Of a stretch of DNA of 64,000 bases, positions 1-13,781 are shown piece by piece (the stretch's first letter is position 1; each line of letters starts with the position of its first letter). This DNA comes from Lingula anatina (taxonomy: Eukaryota; Brachiopoda; Lingulata; Lingulida; Lingulidae). Both the position numbers and the translations under genes were made by a program. The notes beneath the pieces are model-generated. The model did not search any database, was not told the DNA's origin, and worked only from the letters and a program-made list of their open reading frames with translations. The stretch is taken from positions 675,299 through 739,298 of the forward strand of contig NW_019776057.1 of assembly GCF_001039355.2 (NCBI RefSeq). The letters are read 5' to 3'.

Positions 1-1356
1 ATGTTCGGGCCATGCAAACCAGAAAACTCATAATTTGTTTTTGAAGGAATGAAAAAAGAGAAATTGATATGGGCATTTAAAAAATGTGAAAATGAGATAG
101 AATGTCATATTTTCGGTGTACTTTGGAACTTGTGAAATAGAGCCAGATTCGTGCTTGATAATCTTAATTATTTACCTTATACTATAGCCTATAGTGAAAA
201 AGTAAAATTATTAGACAATTGAGATCCTGCATATAGAGGCATGTATAACGGCCAAACACGATGAATTGATTTCGAACGGAAAATATAAAGAAAAAAGTGA
301 TACAAACAACGTGCTCTGATACATTTTGAATGAATAGAAACGGCAAATTGAACATGGGACATCAACAGAAAATTGATCAAAAATCGTCTTAATAGAAAAT
401 AAGTTGCTTTCTTGATTTCTTTTTTCTTTCTTTATTTTCTTTTTATGTATTTTTGTTATTTAATTTCCCTCTCTCTTTTTAAAAATAAAAGTTACCCCCC
501 TGGAATAGAGGAGCCATAAAGGTAGCTTAGGCAAACCGGCAATGTACCGAGTTTTGCTCGTTGGGTGCAGGTGCCTCCCCCTCCCCTACTCACAACGCCG
601 CCCTTTTGCAGGGATTCCAAGTGCGTGCATTTTTTTTTATTCGGGAAACCTAAACATATGTTGCTGCCTCACCCTAAGATATCGTGTTCATCATTTTAGT
701 ATTGACACCGTATAAAACGATGGGTGCATACAGGCTATTCAGGGTACATGTAGGCCTACATGTGGCCTAATAAGTAAACAAACCTTTTGAAACCCTTGAC
801 AACAAAATAAAAACCACATAAGAAATAAAAGAACATCTTAAAAAGAAAGTTATTGTTGCCTCAATATCACCAAGAAAGAAATTGAGATATTTTGTTGTTT
901 GATAAGCAGAAACTCAACGAAATAGCGTTTTATTTCTTAACGTCTTAGAACACGTACCAAAATATGGGTCAACATGGCAAATCTCGTACTTAGCAGTACT
1001 TTGACGAGATAGGGCGAGATTTGAGAGAAACTGCTCTGGCAACACGAGTTTTTGAGAAGAGTACACTAAAATTTGACCGAATTTTCTGACAGGATTCTCA
1101 TATTAATAAATGGTGGAGTAGTTGGACCGTTAATCGATCATTAAGGAATGACTTAAAGCATAATCGGATGCTGTTCTACCCTGGAGAGGAGTCTACGGGG
1201 ATACCTAATTCCACCGGACAGTTGCCACGGGAAATTTCATGGCCGACCAAATACATGGGATGGTGTGAAAATTGTATAGTAATAAGTCAGGGATTTGTAT
1301 TTTAAGTCATAAAATTATATACCAATTTGTTTATTTGCAACCCAATAACAAGCACA
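1..1356. other. Upstream region of the PPP2R5 gene; no gene recognised
   Basis: I see no exon of a known protein here. The stretch should hold the promoter and 5' untranslated region of the B56 gene that starts at 1357, but I cannot place a transcription start or a TATA element. It is AT-rich, with a short C/G-richer patch around 540-610. Short open frames in it look random. Confidence 0.5.
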
Positions 1357-4300
1357 ATGTCGGCAAAAATTGTTGACAGGATCGACCCCTTTACAAATAA
1401 GGCATCTATCAAGAGAAAACAAAAAAGATCTCAGGGGTCTTCTCACTACAGGACGAAAGATCACTCGGAACTGACGGCTTTACCTCAGCTAAAAGGTATG
1501 CACGTTCTTCATTATACATAATGTAGAAAACAAGCAAAGATTAATACGAATTTTTTTTACTTAGTGTTTAAGTTAACCCTCTAAAATATTTATGAATTTG
1601 ACCTTCACCTTAATGAGTGATGAAGGCGTTTTGCCGTAGTTTCTTAATTTGAATGCTTTAAGACAAGGTCACGTCTATTTTCTGCTATTTTGAAATGAAA
1701 GAAGTTATGTTCTTGAACATTTTTATACACTAGACGTGTTGTTTTGGTTTATTGTTTATTTTACCAGTTACAGATTTTATGAGAGTTGTTGAAACAAAAT
1801 TACCCCCTGAAAATGAAATGTTTATTTACATGTGTATATTTGCATCTGAATTGTCAATTTTATCAACTCCTGTGTTATTTGTATGTTAGTTTGTTGTGTT
1901 ATGCTCAGAAATGATAGATTTGACAAACATTGATTTGAAGAATTGAACTTTATAAGACCTAACACTGCATCTTTGGGTTGTATTTTACAGTAAAAGGTAA
2001 TGGATAACATTTTATAACTGGTTTTCTTTGTCAGACCTTATTCTATGTTTTAAAAGTTAGGGAACATATATAATTAATTCTTGTTCATACATATATATTC
2101 TTTACTATTCATACTAATGATACTTAAGGATCATTTCAGAAATGGGAGAAATATATGGTTTATATACTTTGCCATGAATCTACAGGAATGATAATCAGAG
2201 ATATGTCATATTTGAAATTCAATACGGAAATTGGGTACATTTGTAAAGTCCTACATATAAATCCTCCTTTTTCCAATGAAATTAAGTCCTTAGATTTAAT
2301 ACTGTTCCACTTTTTTGTTTTAAACTTTATGTATTTTCTGTTTTGATGTGCACTTTTTTGCTTCAGGCCATGAAATGAAATTGACCTTACACAGGTAATA
2401 AGTATCAAAGCAAAGATACAGATATTTTGTATGTTAGGTATAAAATCACAGGAAACCATAATTTATACTTGATTGTAGGTTAGCATCCAAAAGAGCAGCT
2501 GTACTATTTATGGTATGATGGAAAGCTCTGACTTGCCGGCTTTTTTGGCACATGCTCATCCACCTTGAGATGTTGCACTCAGTCAGATGTTGTTTAATAT
2601 TAGCTCCTGACAGCATCTGGTGAAAATGTAGACTCATCCCAAAAACATGAAATTCTATCCTTGAAAGTCACCAGGGTTTACTCAGTGTTGCTTAATATTT
2701 TTTGTGCTAGGAATGAAGACATGAACTTCAGTTTTTTTCTAAACATTTGTAAACTGTTAATGAAAATGAAAGTTGTGTATGCAGTGGTATGTTTACCAGG
2801 GAAAAAATTATGTGAAATAACCAGAATGCAAGCTCCAAGCACATAGCCAGGGCTAGGCATTTTCGTCTAAATGTTACAACAAAATGTTGGTTGTTCCTCG
2901 GAGGCAAAGCAGAGGTTCTGCTCATGAAGCTAGGATACTTGTAGGTGGGTAGCCAACTGCATTGTTTCTGGTTGATCAACACAGATGGGATGCACAGTTT
3001 TGATAACAGCTCTACTTGCATATCTCTGCAGATGTGAAATTGACAGACAGGTTTGTGATTTGATGTTGATAGTGATTCGCACATGCTCTGTGCCATTAGA
3101 TATTCATGTGATAATACATATTACTATTAATTCCAGACAGAGTTTGTGAGATGTATCAGTCAATAAAAATTGCCATATCAATAAATAGGGGCTTGTCGTG
3201 GTTGAAGTCACTGACATTAATTGAAGCTAAATGTGTGTTTTGATTGCATGTGATAAAATTATCTTCCATTTTTGTCCAATTCATTGAAATTATAACCAAG
3301 AAACCTAGTTTTCCTGCAAGTTGACATTCATGAGATTAAGACGCTTTGATATGTTGTCATGAAATCTTGTACAAAATCCATGCAGTTGTGTTTTTCATTA
3401 TTTTTATTATCAGATGGTTACCAATACTGAAAGTTAAAATCAGTGAAGTGTTTTTTCTTGTTTATATATGTTTATTTATGTACATCACCACAAATATCAT
3501 AGTTTCTAAAATATGACACAGATAAAAGCATATCACTGTTCTGTTATGATTTGGACTGAATCCGATAAGACTCGCCTTACATTTGGATGATGATATTATT
3601 CAAAACCAATAACAGATAAATAGTAAAGGTCTGATTTATCCTTTGATACCACTCTTTGAATAAACAATGTTTTATTATCATGATATTGTTGTACAAAGTT
3701 ATCAAAACTTGTTATTAGACCAAAGAAAACTTTCCATCATGTGTCACATATTTAGCCTAGGAGAGAAAAAGTGTTTAGTCATATTGTTTGCATCTCTTCT
3801 GTATTCTTCACCAAAAAAAGTCGTATGTGTCCTGTACTGTGTCTACATATATTTAATATTTTGTACTGTTTTCTAAGTAGTGGACTCTTAAGACATGAAA
3901 TTTTGTACAGAGTTTTAAATTAAAAGAAAGAGTTCTTTATGTGACTGATCCTTCAGAAAAAATAACTTCGGATCAAATAGTGTTTATGTTGTGTATGCGT
4001 GTGAGACATCCTTAATTCAGAAATGGCACTCTACAGGAAGAACCTTGATCTGATTTTTGTGGTACTGGTTTCATTTCATTGAAAGTGCATGTGTCACAGC
4101 TGGGTAGCTGTTGTTCAATATAGTGTCACAATGTCAATACTTGGCCTTTGTTATGGCTTGTGTGGCAAGTGTATCAGTTTTGTGTCAGTGCCTCTGCTTG
4201 TGTATATATGCATTGTGTGAATGCTTATTATGCAAGGATTTGGTCATGAAAAGCTTCATCAGTGCTTTGCTCCTGTATTTAATTCATTTTCAAATGCAGA

Positions 4301-7300
4301 AAATGCATTCAACTCTCTTGTTGAATGCAGATGAATTTACCAAAAAAAAAAAAAAGATTCACCAGTGAGTACACAAAGCCTTGTAAATGTAACATATGCA
4401 TACATTTGACAATGAGTAAAAAGTTGATCTGGAAGGTTTTATTTCTACTGTAGTCATTAGGGTTATACTTCTATGTGAAGCATCTTCTGTGTACCATGGA
4501 CTTGAGATTTTTACATACAGTCATGTGTACTGGCTGGAGCTATTTTCCTTCCACCCTCTGACCTTCACCTTCAAGGTGTCAAACCAGCAACCTAAACAGT
4601 TCCTGCCCAGTTCTTCCAGAGTGACACTGGTCCTTATAGGCCTTATAATAGACAGGGTTGCATAAGAAATGCGTCAGTTGATTGCTGAAAAATGTATGAA
4701 ATTGCTTATGACTGATTGCATGTTTCGCATTGACTCTTAAATGCTTCTTGTGTTATGCATTTGTGTTGTCAGTTCAAGAGCGTAATCTTAAAGTTAATAG
4801 GTGGACATTGCTGAGAACCACACTGGCAGTGTAATGCATAGATGACTGGAATGATTTTCCAATGATGCAATATGAAAAATAATCAGTTATGCCTTGATTT
4901 TTTATGGAGAATCTTATATCATGGTTTTAAATCAATGTTGAATTTAAAAGATTGCAGATTGCATGATATGTCAGTAAAGGCAACTTTTTAAAACTTTCAT
5001 AAGAAAATAGGCTTTCATTTTGAATATCCTTATCAAGAAGATTGACTTCTTCAGAAAAAATTGATTTAAAAAACCTGGTTGAGGTGTGATTCAACAGTTT
5101 TATTACCTTAGTGGTTCTGAAGAATAAATCAGACATGATATTAGACAAGACCCTTGGTTTCTAGGTCACATGTTTTTAAAAATGTCTTTTGTTTTGTATG
5201 TGCCACATAACTAATGTCTTTCAAAAAAAAAAAAAAAAATTGTGTGTACCTTTAATGGATTTATTGCAAGTTTTCAATGTCAAGTAAAATTATCTTTACT
5301 GTGAGAAAATTATTGCAAACCTTATGTACACTGATTATTAGTTAAAGTCTTTTGAGTGGCATGCTTAGTCAATATAGATTAAATGAATGAATTATGAGAA
5401 ACCTTTTTTATTTTGATTTTGGACTTCTTTGTGTTGTGGTTGGTATTTGGCAGTATTTTCAAAGTCTTAAACTCCTTATTGTGACCTATCATTTTTTAGT
5501 TTTGAAAGATGATTAAATGTTGAATATATTTAAGTTAATTTTATTTTTGGTGTCAAAGTATAGAGTTAGGGCAATTTTACAACCAAAAAATTGCATGTCT
5601 TTGCATATGAGAATGAACAAACATCATTCATATACCTGACAGTGTTCTATATATAAGTACATGTAGGGGAAGAAATAAGTTGTTCTAAATGGTGTATATT
5701 AGAGACATTTTAACTATTATATATGTTCAGTTTATGAATATCTCTTTGTTTTTCCCCTCAGTTAATGTTTTAAGTATCCAGAAAAACATATATCTTGATT
5801 ATTGTCCACTCTGGAAATATATTAGATTTTGAAACATTGCTAGTTGTCTATAATTTGCCCCTCAGAAATGCACATTTTTTGTATACATTCTGATATTTGT
5901 ACCAGCACAAGTGTGTACATCAGTAAATATATATAAGAAATGCTTCATGTAAAGCAATTCCACCTATTTATGATGAGCAACTTTCTTTGTAAAGAAAATG
6001 TAGTAATGACATTTGTGTCTGATAGTCTGCAACACATCTTCAATATAATATTGTAGATGGTAGAAAAAGAGTTCATGTCCCAATTTACACTAATGCACGC
6101 TTTACTACAGACTGCAGGTAAAGGTTAAGCATTCCTTTCAGATTGGGTTTGGCCAGACCAGGTAGAGAATATATAAGAATATGTGAGCATTCAGGCTGCT
6201 TATACCTTATACCAGTGAATGTTCATGGTCAGGCCATCAGTGAGAAAAACAACGTGTTGAGAAAACCTACAAGATAAATCCATATTGATAAAGAGATCCG
6301 ATCTAAATAGAAATTAATTTAAACGCAATGTATTTGTTGTTTGGGATCCAGTTGTGAAATATAAATGAATTAAACTTGATTATTTGGTACTTTTATATGT
6401 AAACACTGCAAGGGTATGTATGTATGTATAATGATCACTATGTTTATGTGTATAGTTTCCGTTGCCATGGCCATCTGACAGGTCTGTTGTCCACCCTATT
6501 TAACAGCCAAACTATATTTTTGTTTTTACTTAAAATTTACTCAGTGATTTTTGAAACTGTATTTTTATTTTACTTCAAATTTGCTAAGTGCCTTTAATTG
6601 GTTAAAAATCTTATTTTTTATGAAATCATTGTTTGCTGTAATGAATGTGCAATGGTTAACGCCAAAATGGAGCAATGGTTAACGCCTTTTTTCTGTTGAG
6701 TGTCTGTATATTTGCAAGCTTTGCTGTTTAGTTGATAAAAGGGACCTCTTCCAGAAAGTTGAATGTCCCCATCTTTCATCCATTTCTTTTTTACTCACAC
6801 ATGCATACACACACAAAAGGACTCACAATAATACTTATTCAGCTCTCAGGTAATTCATTTTCAATAGCAGTTGTAGATCTGTAGTGATAAACACAAACAC
6901 AAAAAAGAAACATCTTCAGGTTATATTATCAAATTGTCCCACCCTGTGCCCCTGTACTGTGCCCTGTAGATTGATTGGCTGTTTAATCCTGTCGAGTCAG
7001 TGAGCCATTATGGTGTACCTTGTATATAAATATATATTCTAATTTGTTTGTACATAGCATCTGTTCATAAAGATGATTTGATTCTTTATTATTGTTGTGA
7101 TGTGTTTTATTCATCAACTTTTTTGCGTGTTACATATGATGTGTTCTATTTCTCTGCCAGATATTCCTGTTCTTATTTGTTGTGAACAATTCTTGTAAAT
7201 TAATGTGTTCAGTGTTATTGGCAGAATGTTTACCAATTTATTGAATTACCTAGAACTTGTTTGAGCAGATTTGCTTAAAAGAAATCTTACAGAAACGTAA

Positions 7301-10300
7301 TGTCTCAGACCATGTACATGTTGAGCAGCCAACATGATTTATAACTCACTAGGTGTTCTCTTATGGGGGAGAAAAACAGGCAGGAATTTACCTGTAAGAT
7401 GGTCAAAAACTGAATGAGAGGTTCTAAACCAGGTGATTGGTGTCTGCATTTGTGTAGTGAATTCCAGTATTATGTATGTATACATCTCCACATACACTTT
7501 CTTTACTGTAATAAAAAAATAAAAAAACAGACCTGTCACCAGCTAGAGGTATAATACAGATGTACAGCACAAGACTGGGATTTACACTCTTTTTAGTAAT
7601 TGGGGATCTTCTGGATGTAATAGCACAAATGTGTATATCTCGAGCTCCTGCTAACATAAACAGTGTGATTAATTTAGCTGAAGTTCAGGACTACCCACTG
7701 CTTTATGCACTTGGCTTGGAAGTGATTAACCATTGGCAGGTATATAGCACATACCCTCACACACATACACACACTATGTATATATATATGAACTCAAAAG
7801 AGCACTAGCATAAAGGGCAGGGCACTCGAGAAATTGGTTTGGATACAGCCACCAAGATATGAACTGAGATTTGTTGAAAGATGAGAAAGATATTTATGGG
7901 AATTCATAAATGCTATTGATACAGTAGACAGTCGTATAATTCAATGAGGATGCTGAGGAGGTTCTGATCCATTTTCAATGAGAAAAAATAATTTGTCAAC
8001 TGGAAACTGAAGTCTACTTTTCTGGAAAGTATTGATCCAGACTTGGCCTTGGTACCTACAAGCAGTGTTTGGCATTTGTCACTCGGGTAATTTGGATGAT
8101 GGACACTGTAGTATATGATTATGAATATACGCTTCAGGATTGACAGTATTGTTCACCTTTTAGTCAGACTATTTCACCCCTTGGCTGTATACTAAATCAT
8201 TGGTCTTTGGAAAAGTTAGGGCTCCTATCGATCCATGCACTGACTTATTATAGGAGCAAGTATAAGTATGATATCATCAATGTGGGTTCTATTCATGCAG
8301 GTTACAGGGGAAATGGTAGGGAGAGAATGATTTGGAAAGGGAGCATCAAGTAAATGAAGCAGAGGATATTACATTTGGGTATTGTATGTACAATTCAATC
8401 CAGGAATTCTCTCTCCTTCCCCTGCCCCCTTCATTTTTGCATGGGAATCTTTATTTTCAATATTCCAAAACAGGAGTGATATCTGCAGGAATACTGGATC
8501 TGATGTCTTAATGATTTTTACCTAATCTGTGTTCAAAGTAATTGGTTATCCTGCAGATTGATTAATTGAAAGATCGAGGCACCTCAAAATTATGAGCAGG
8601 ATTTTTAGGAGGGACGCATCTTGGTTGAATTCTGCCCACCATTCATACGAAATGAGAAAATATTGACAAATCTACAGGTATCATAGGAATTCTTGAAAAG
8701 GCATCTCTTTTGGATATCCAGACTGAATTTATGGAAAAACTGTCTTGAGGAAGGACAGAGCTGAGAAGATGAGAGTCAAAGCTGTTTGGAACTCTGCAGG
8801 TAATATGAAATAATGAGCATTCCAAATTGGTAATTTGCATATTTTAGAAAAATATTCTCTGCTTTATTACATATACGGCTGTCTCTTTGCATGAGCTTCT
8901 CTTTGTGCATATAAGCCCTCCAACGCCTTGTTCTGGGATTATTTGCCCCCTCGATAAACTTTTTAATTTCCTGTTCTGATTCCTTCTGACAGTTTTCATT
9001 ACTTATATGAGCCTTAAATGTGATGTTATAGTATACTTGACACATTTTCATCCCAACATCACATAGGTTTCCATTGCATAAGTGACAATACAGTATGGTT
9101 TTCTAGTTTAGACATGATTTTATGCCAAAGTATAAGTACATGGGGTTTCCTTGCTTAGAGGATTTGCAACTAATATTTGGATGTTTTTATTCCACCGTGT
9201 TGGTGGATGTGTTTTTATTGATTACATACAACTGAAACATGCTGGGACATCTTTTTAAACCGACATGTATGTTCAATTTTGTAAGTACTTAATATATGGT
9301 ACAGCATGAGAGAGGTGCAATATGAGAGGATGGGAAGGTACGCCTGCTGAGGGAAGCCAGTCATGCTCTCATATATCGCTTCCACGCAGGTGGGTGGAAT
9401 AGATAAAACCTGGAGAAAAAACTTCCTTAATTGATTTCTTGCAGTTTTTATGCTGTGATAGCAGTTCTGTTTTACCTGTATGTGGGTTCGTACACATATT
9501 GGGGTTTTGTAGACTCGTACTCTATTTTAAAAAAGATGTTGATGTTACTTGCAGTAAAGATTTGAAATATATTTATATTCTGCATATAGGGGAGCCAGCA
9601 AATATGTGTATTATGTCCTTCCCCTGCCACACACAATATCTCTTACTGCATCTCTTGGGAGAAGCTGTTATAATCTTGATCGATTGCTCTCTTGCCAGTA
9701 TATTATCAGGCAGAATTCTAAGGATTGAGAAATGAATATCTGTTAAATTATACTAGGCTGAGACATCAGTGGAATAAGATTTACCCTTTGTTCTCTTGTC
9801 GTAATTCTGATTAGAAGGGAGAATTTAACCCTAAATATTTTCCTGGAATTCAATTTTCTATAAATGAGATTCATTTAAACATGACAAGTTATTGGGTTAT
9901 TTCTTCTACTAATGAAGTAAGCTAATTAAGTGTTACAAGGGGAAGGTGCTCTTTATTAGCCTTGAATAATGTACAGTGGATACCCATGCTATGTGTTATT
10001 TCTTGTTTGGAGAATATCAGCAGATGTCCAGTGTGGAGAAAAATCACCTGTTCTCAAAATGCCCATGCACTAGTACCTGCTTCTTGGAGTTGGTGAGCAG
10101 CCCAGTGGCTGGTTCAGTTCAGTTTCATACTGGAAGGCATATTTTGTACTAAAATGCCCAGACAGGTGGGCTTTTATATATTTATGTGGTACAATCCTAT
10201 GATATGAATAAGACATGCAGTAGCATCTGCAGAAGCTCTGCAGTTATGACAAGTCTTGCCAGTCAGCAATCAAGTGCCTTCCGATTTTGATGAAATTCAT

Positions 10301-13300
10301 GCATTTATCATACCAAATAGACCAGCAATAAACGGGCAATATTTTACAATAACCACTTGGCTTGTCCATATATTTTTTTGGGTTTAAAGTATATTTTTTA
10401 AGATACCAGTTTATTTAGCTTGTTAGTTTAGTCTCAGTTATTATTATCTTTAAAATTTATTTATTAGAATTTAGGAAACAGTTTTGATAACCGTAACAGA
10501 TTCTAGTACTATTTAATCTGTGCATTATGTGATCATATTGCATAAAACTAATCTGACTGGCAATATCACGACAGGACCAACATTATATAGATTACAGCTG
10601 GTTCAAATGACCACCAATGACTTAACTGTTTGTGCTACAACTTGCTTGGTCAGGTAAACTTTCTTCAAGACTGAACCCAGGGGGTAAATGGAAGGAAAAA
10701 TGCTCTCGTTACTGTAGTTATTTGTATGATGGTCATCATAAACTCAGATGTGGTATTCATTTGTTGTTCTGGCACACACACACTATTATACTGTTCCCAA
10801 TAGATTTCTGCTTCTCTTGAACCTTTGTGTTTAGGGAGGCCGTGCCATTGTCATTTGACAGAGGCACACAGAGTTTAATTGCTATTGATTTTTTCCAGTG
10901 AGAGTAAGTTCAAATGAGAGAAAAGAATGCGTTAGGAAAGGCTCAATCAGGTAGAATTATCATGGTATGATAGAAAAAAGTATAAAAGTTCTTCAAGTTG
11001 TGTTGAAGGTTACATTCTTTATGAGGCTTAGGGCAAATATGATGTGCATTAATTCATAAAACCAGTGTCAAGGATGGGGCATCAGTAGGGTTAGTAAGTA
11101 AAGTCATCTTAAACTATTCCATTACTGTGCACTGATTTTTATACTAGAACTATGTCAGGGATGAGATTTTTTCAACTATCAGCAGATTTCAACTTTTTGG
11201 GAGCCTGAAATGTCGTTGGCCTGATTGGCTGCCTGGACCCCTTGTCATATTTTCTGACTTTTTCACTATAAGGCAGTCTAATCCCTGCTTTGTTATTAAC
11301 CACTTTTTTGTGATCAAGGTTTGATAAAATCTCAGCAAATGATATCATACTGAATATATCTTGTGATATAGCATAAGGTGAAAAAAATGTCTTATGTGTG
11401 ATTTTGTATGACTTTTAGGTCATGCATTTTAAACAGTGGGCCTTGTGCCCAAATGTTATCAACTCTTGTTGGAACAGGGCAACACTGGGACTCTAACATG
11501 GTATAAACCCATCTTATGATGACATTAATCTGTTTAAAAGGGTGGTATTAAAAGCTAAATTCTCACTTTTTTTTTCTAATTCAACTGGCAGTCAATTATG
11601 TTTTGAACTTGCTTAATGGAGCATCAAATATTGATTCAGAATTGTTTTAAGTGATCTGCATAACTGGCCAATTATCTTTTTTATCATATTTTATGTCTCC
11701 AGCATGACTGATTTAGGTGAAAAAAGATACATCGATTCATTAGTACAATTTACACTAGAGGTTTGTGTGGGGATTAAGTATAACCTGATAATTCAAAGAG
11801 ACATTGGGGTTTGATGCATATTTGACATATCTGTTTCAGATTTAGATTGGTAAGATGATTGGCTTCTAAGAAATGGCCTTTGTTTCAGAATGAAATGGAT
11901 GACCTTCCTGGTTGTATTTTGCTGTAATATTCAGCATCACACGTGCAGTGATTTGTAACATAAATGTCTTCATTCTCAAGAGAGTACATTCAATTGATGG
12001 ACAACCAGTGAATGGTTTGCTCAAGTCACAGTCCATGTTTTCTTAAAGCCTTTATGTGCTGTGATGCAGTTGATCTGAGAAGCAGGAAAACTAACTTGAT
12101 AGAGGTAATGTAACTCAAAGCTTTTAGACCTTTTTTTTTTTTTTTTTTGGATGGAGTCTTTAATTAGCATTTTCTTGTGATTTCAGATACCCCTCCTGCA
12201 GAGCAACAAGATTTATTCATCAAGAAACTCCAGCAATGTTGTGTTGTATTTGATTTTATGGATCCTATATCGGACTTAAAAAGTAAAGAAATCAAGCGAG
12301 CTTGTCTTAACGAGTTAGTGGATTATATCACAGCCACCCGTGGCGTGCTCACAGAACCAGTATACCCAGAAATGGTTAAAATGGTAAGTTTTAAAAGTTG
12401 GAAGCAAAGATTATTTTTTATTCATACTTGTATTCATACCTATATTATAAGGAATATGCAGACTACATTTTAAATGTGTTTGGTTAATCACTCCTGTTTA
12501 CTTTAAAATGAATACATTTAAAAACAGAGTTAATAATGCCAGTTTTACACTGTGAATATTTGACATACATCTTATGATTCATTGTTTTTGAATGTTAAAT
12601 AATACATTTGATTTTAACATGCTTAACATGAATAATATGAAACAACTTTCAAGTTATGCAGGCAACATTGAAACTGTTTAGCAGACTGCAAGTTTTATGA
12701 TAATCCTATTTGTTAATTTTATTTATCTACCAATTTGAATTGAAACTTTACTTGCTGTTAAAAAATAAGTCTCTGTGCAGAAAATACACAAGCATTAGAT
12801 GTGGTTAAGATGTACGTTTAAGATAGAACATTTAAACCATGCATTGAACATAATTTGTGAACATGTTTTGTTTTTATAAACAGGATATATCATAAATAGC
12901 CATATTTACTGCTGGTTTTATTCAGCACTCACCGTCATCTTAAAAACATTCCGCAGCCATTTCCAACAAAATAGGATTGCCAGAATCTGATCGAATTCAA
13001 TCCCTCGCTGAACAGTGCCCCTGTATGGTTAATGTAATGACAGGAAAATCATTTTGAGGTTCTACTCATTTATGAACCTAGGCATTAGCTATTATCTCAG
13101 AAATTTGTACTGAAGTACAGTAATAATTACTAATTGCAACCAGAATCAGTTACAGCTTTTGTTGAAGATCAATGCCAGTGATGTAGTTTAGACTGTCATT
13201 TGAAACATTACAAATGGACAGTCTAGGTTGAATTTCGAAAATATGTTCAAGTTGATGAAACAGCCCTGCCAGATGAAATATAATGGTGATTTAAAGAATA

Positions 13301-13730
13301 AGAAGACCTGAGAAGGCTCCATATATTTTAATTTTTTACTTTATTTTCCTTAGTTTTTGGAGTTTGCAAAGGGGATATTATATAATAGGCAAAGGGTACT
13401 AAAGATCGAAAGAATGATAAGACATTAATAAAAAAATACTGCCCCATTTTATATCCTATATCAGGCAGCAGTTATATAAGTTTTGTTTTGTACATGAAGC
13501 TTTTCAGTACAATATAAGGAAGAAAGATTTGTCGATGAGAGTATTGCAGGCATGGTAAGTGTGTGTCATCATGGCTTTTCTTTCTTTGAGCCTCTGTGTC
13601 ATATGTTATGAATACCCTCAGGAAGGTTTTGCTCAGTGTAGCTCCAAAAGAGAAAAATGGAATGGTGAACAAGCAGTGGATGCCAGCATGTGTGCACTAA
13701 CATGATCGCACTCTATTGCACACGCGTTTG

Positions 13731-13781
<51 letters not shown>

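Noticed and set aside
7560-7808. 82-codon plus-strand frame in PPP2R5 intron 1
   Set aside because: It ends in a CA-repeat, has no recognisable motif, and homology of the B56 protein runs straight from exon 1 to exon 2 without it.
8776-9051. 91-codon minus-strand frame in PPP2R5 intron 1
   Set aside because: The lysine/glutamate-rich translation briefly looks protein-like, but no family is recognisable, splice sites are not convincing, and no neighbouring exon continues it.
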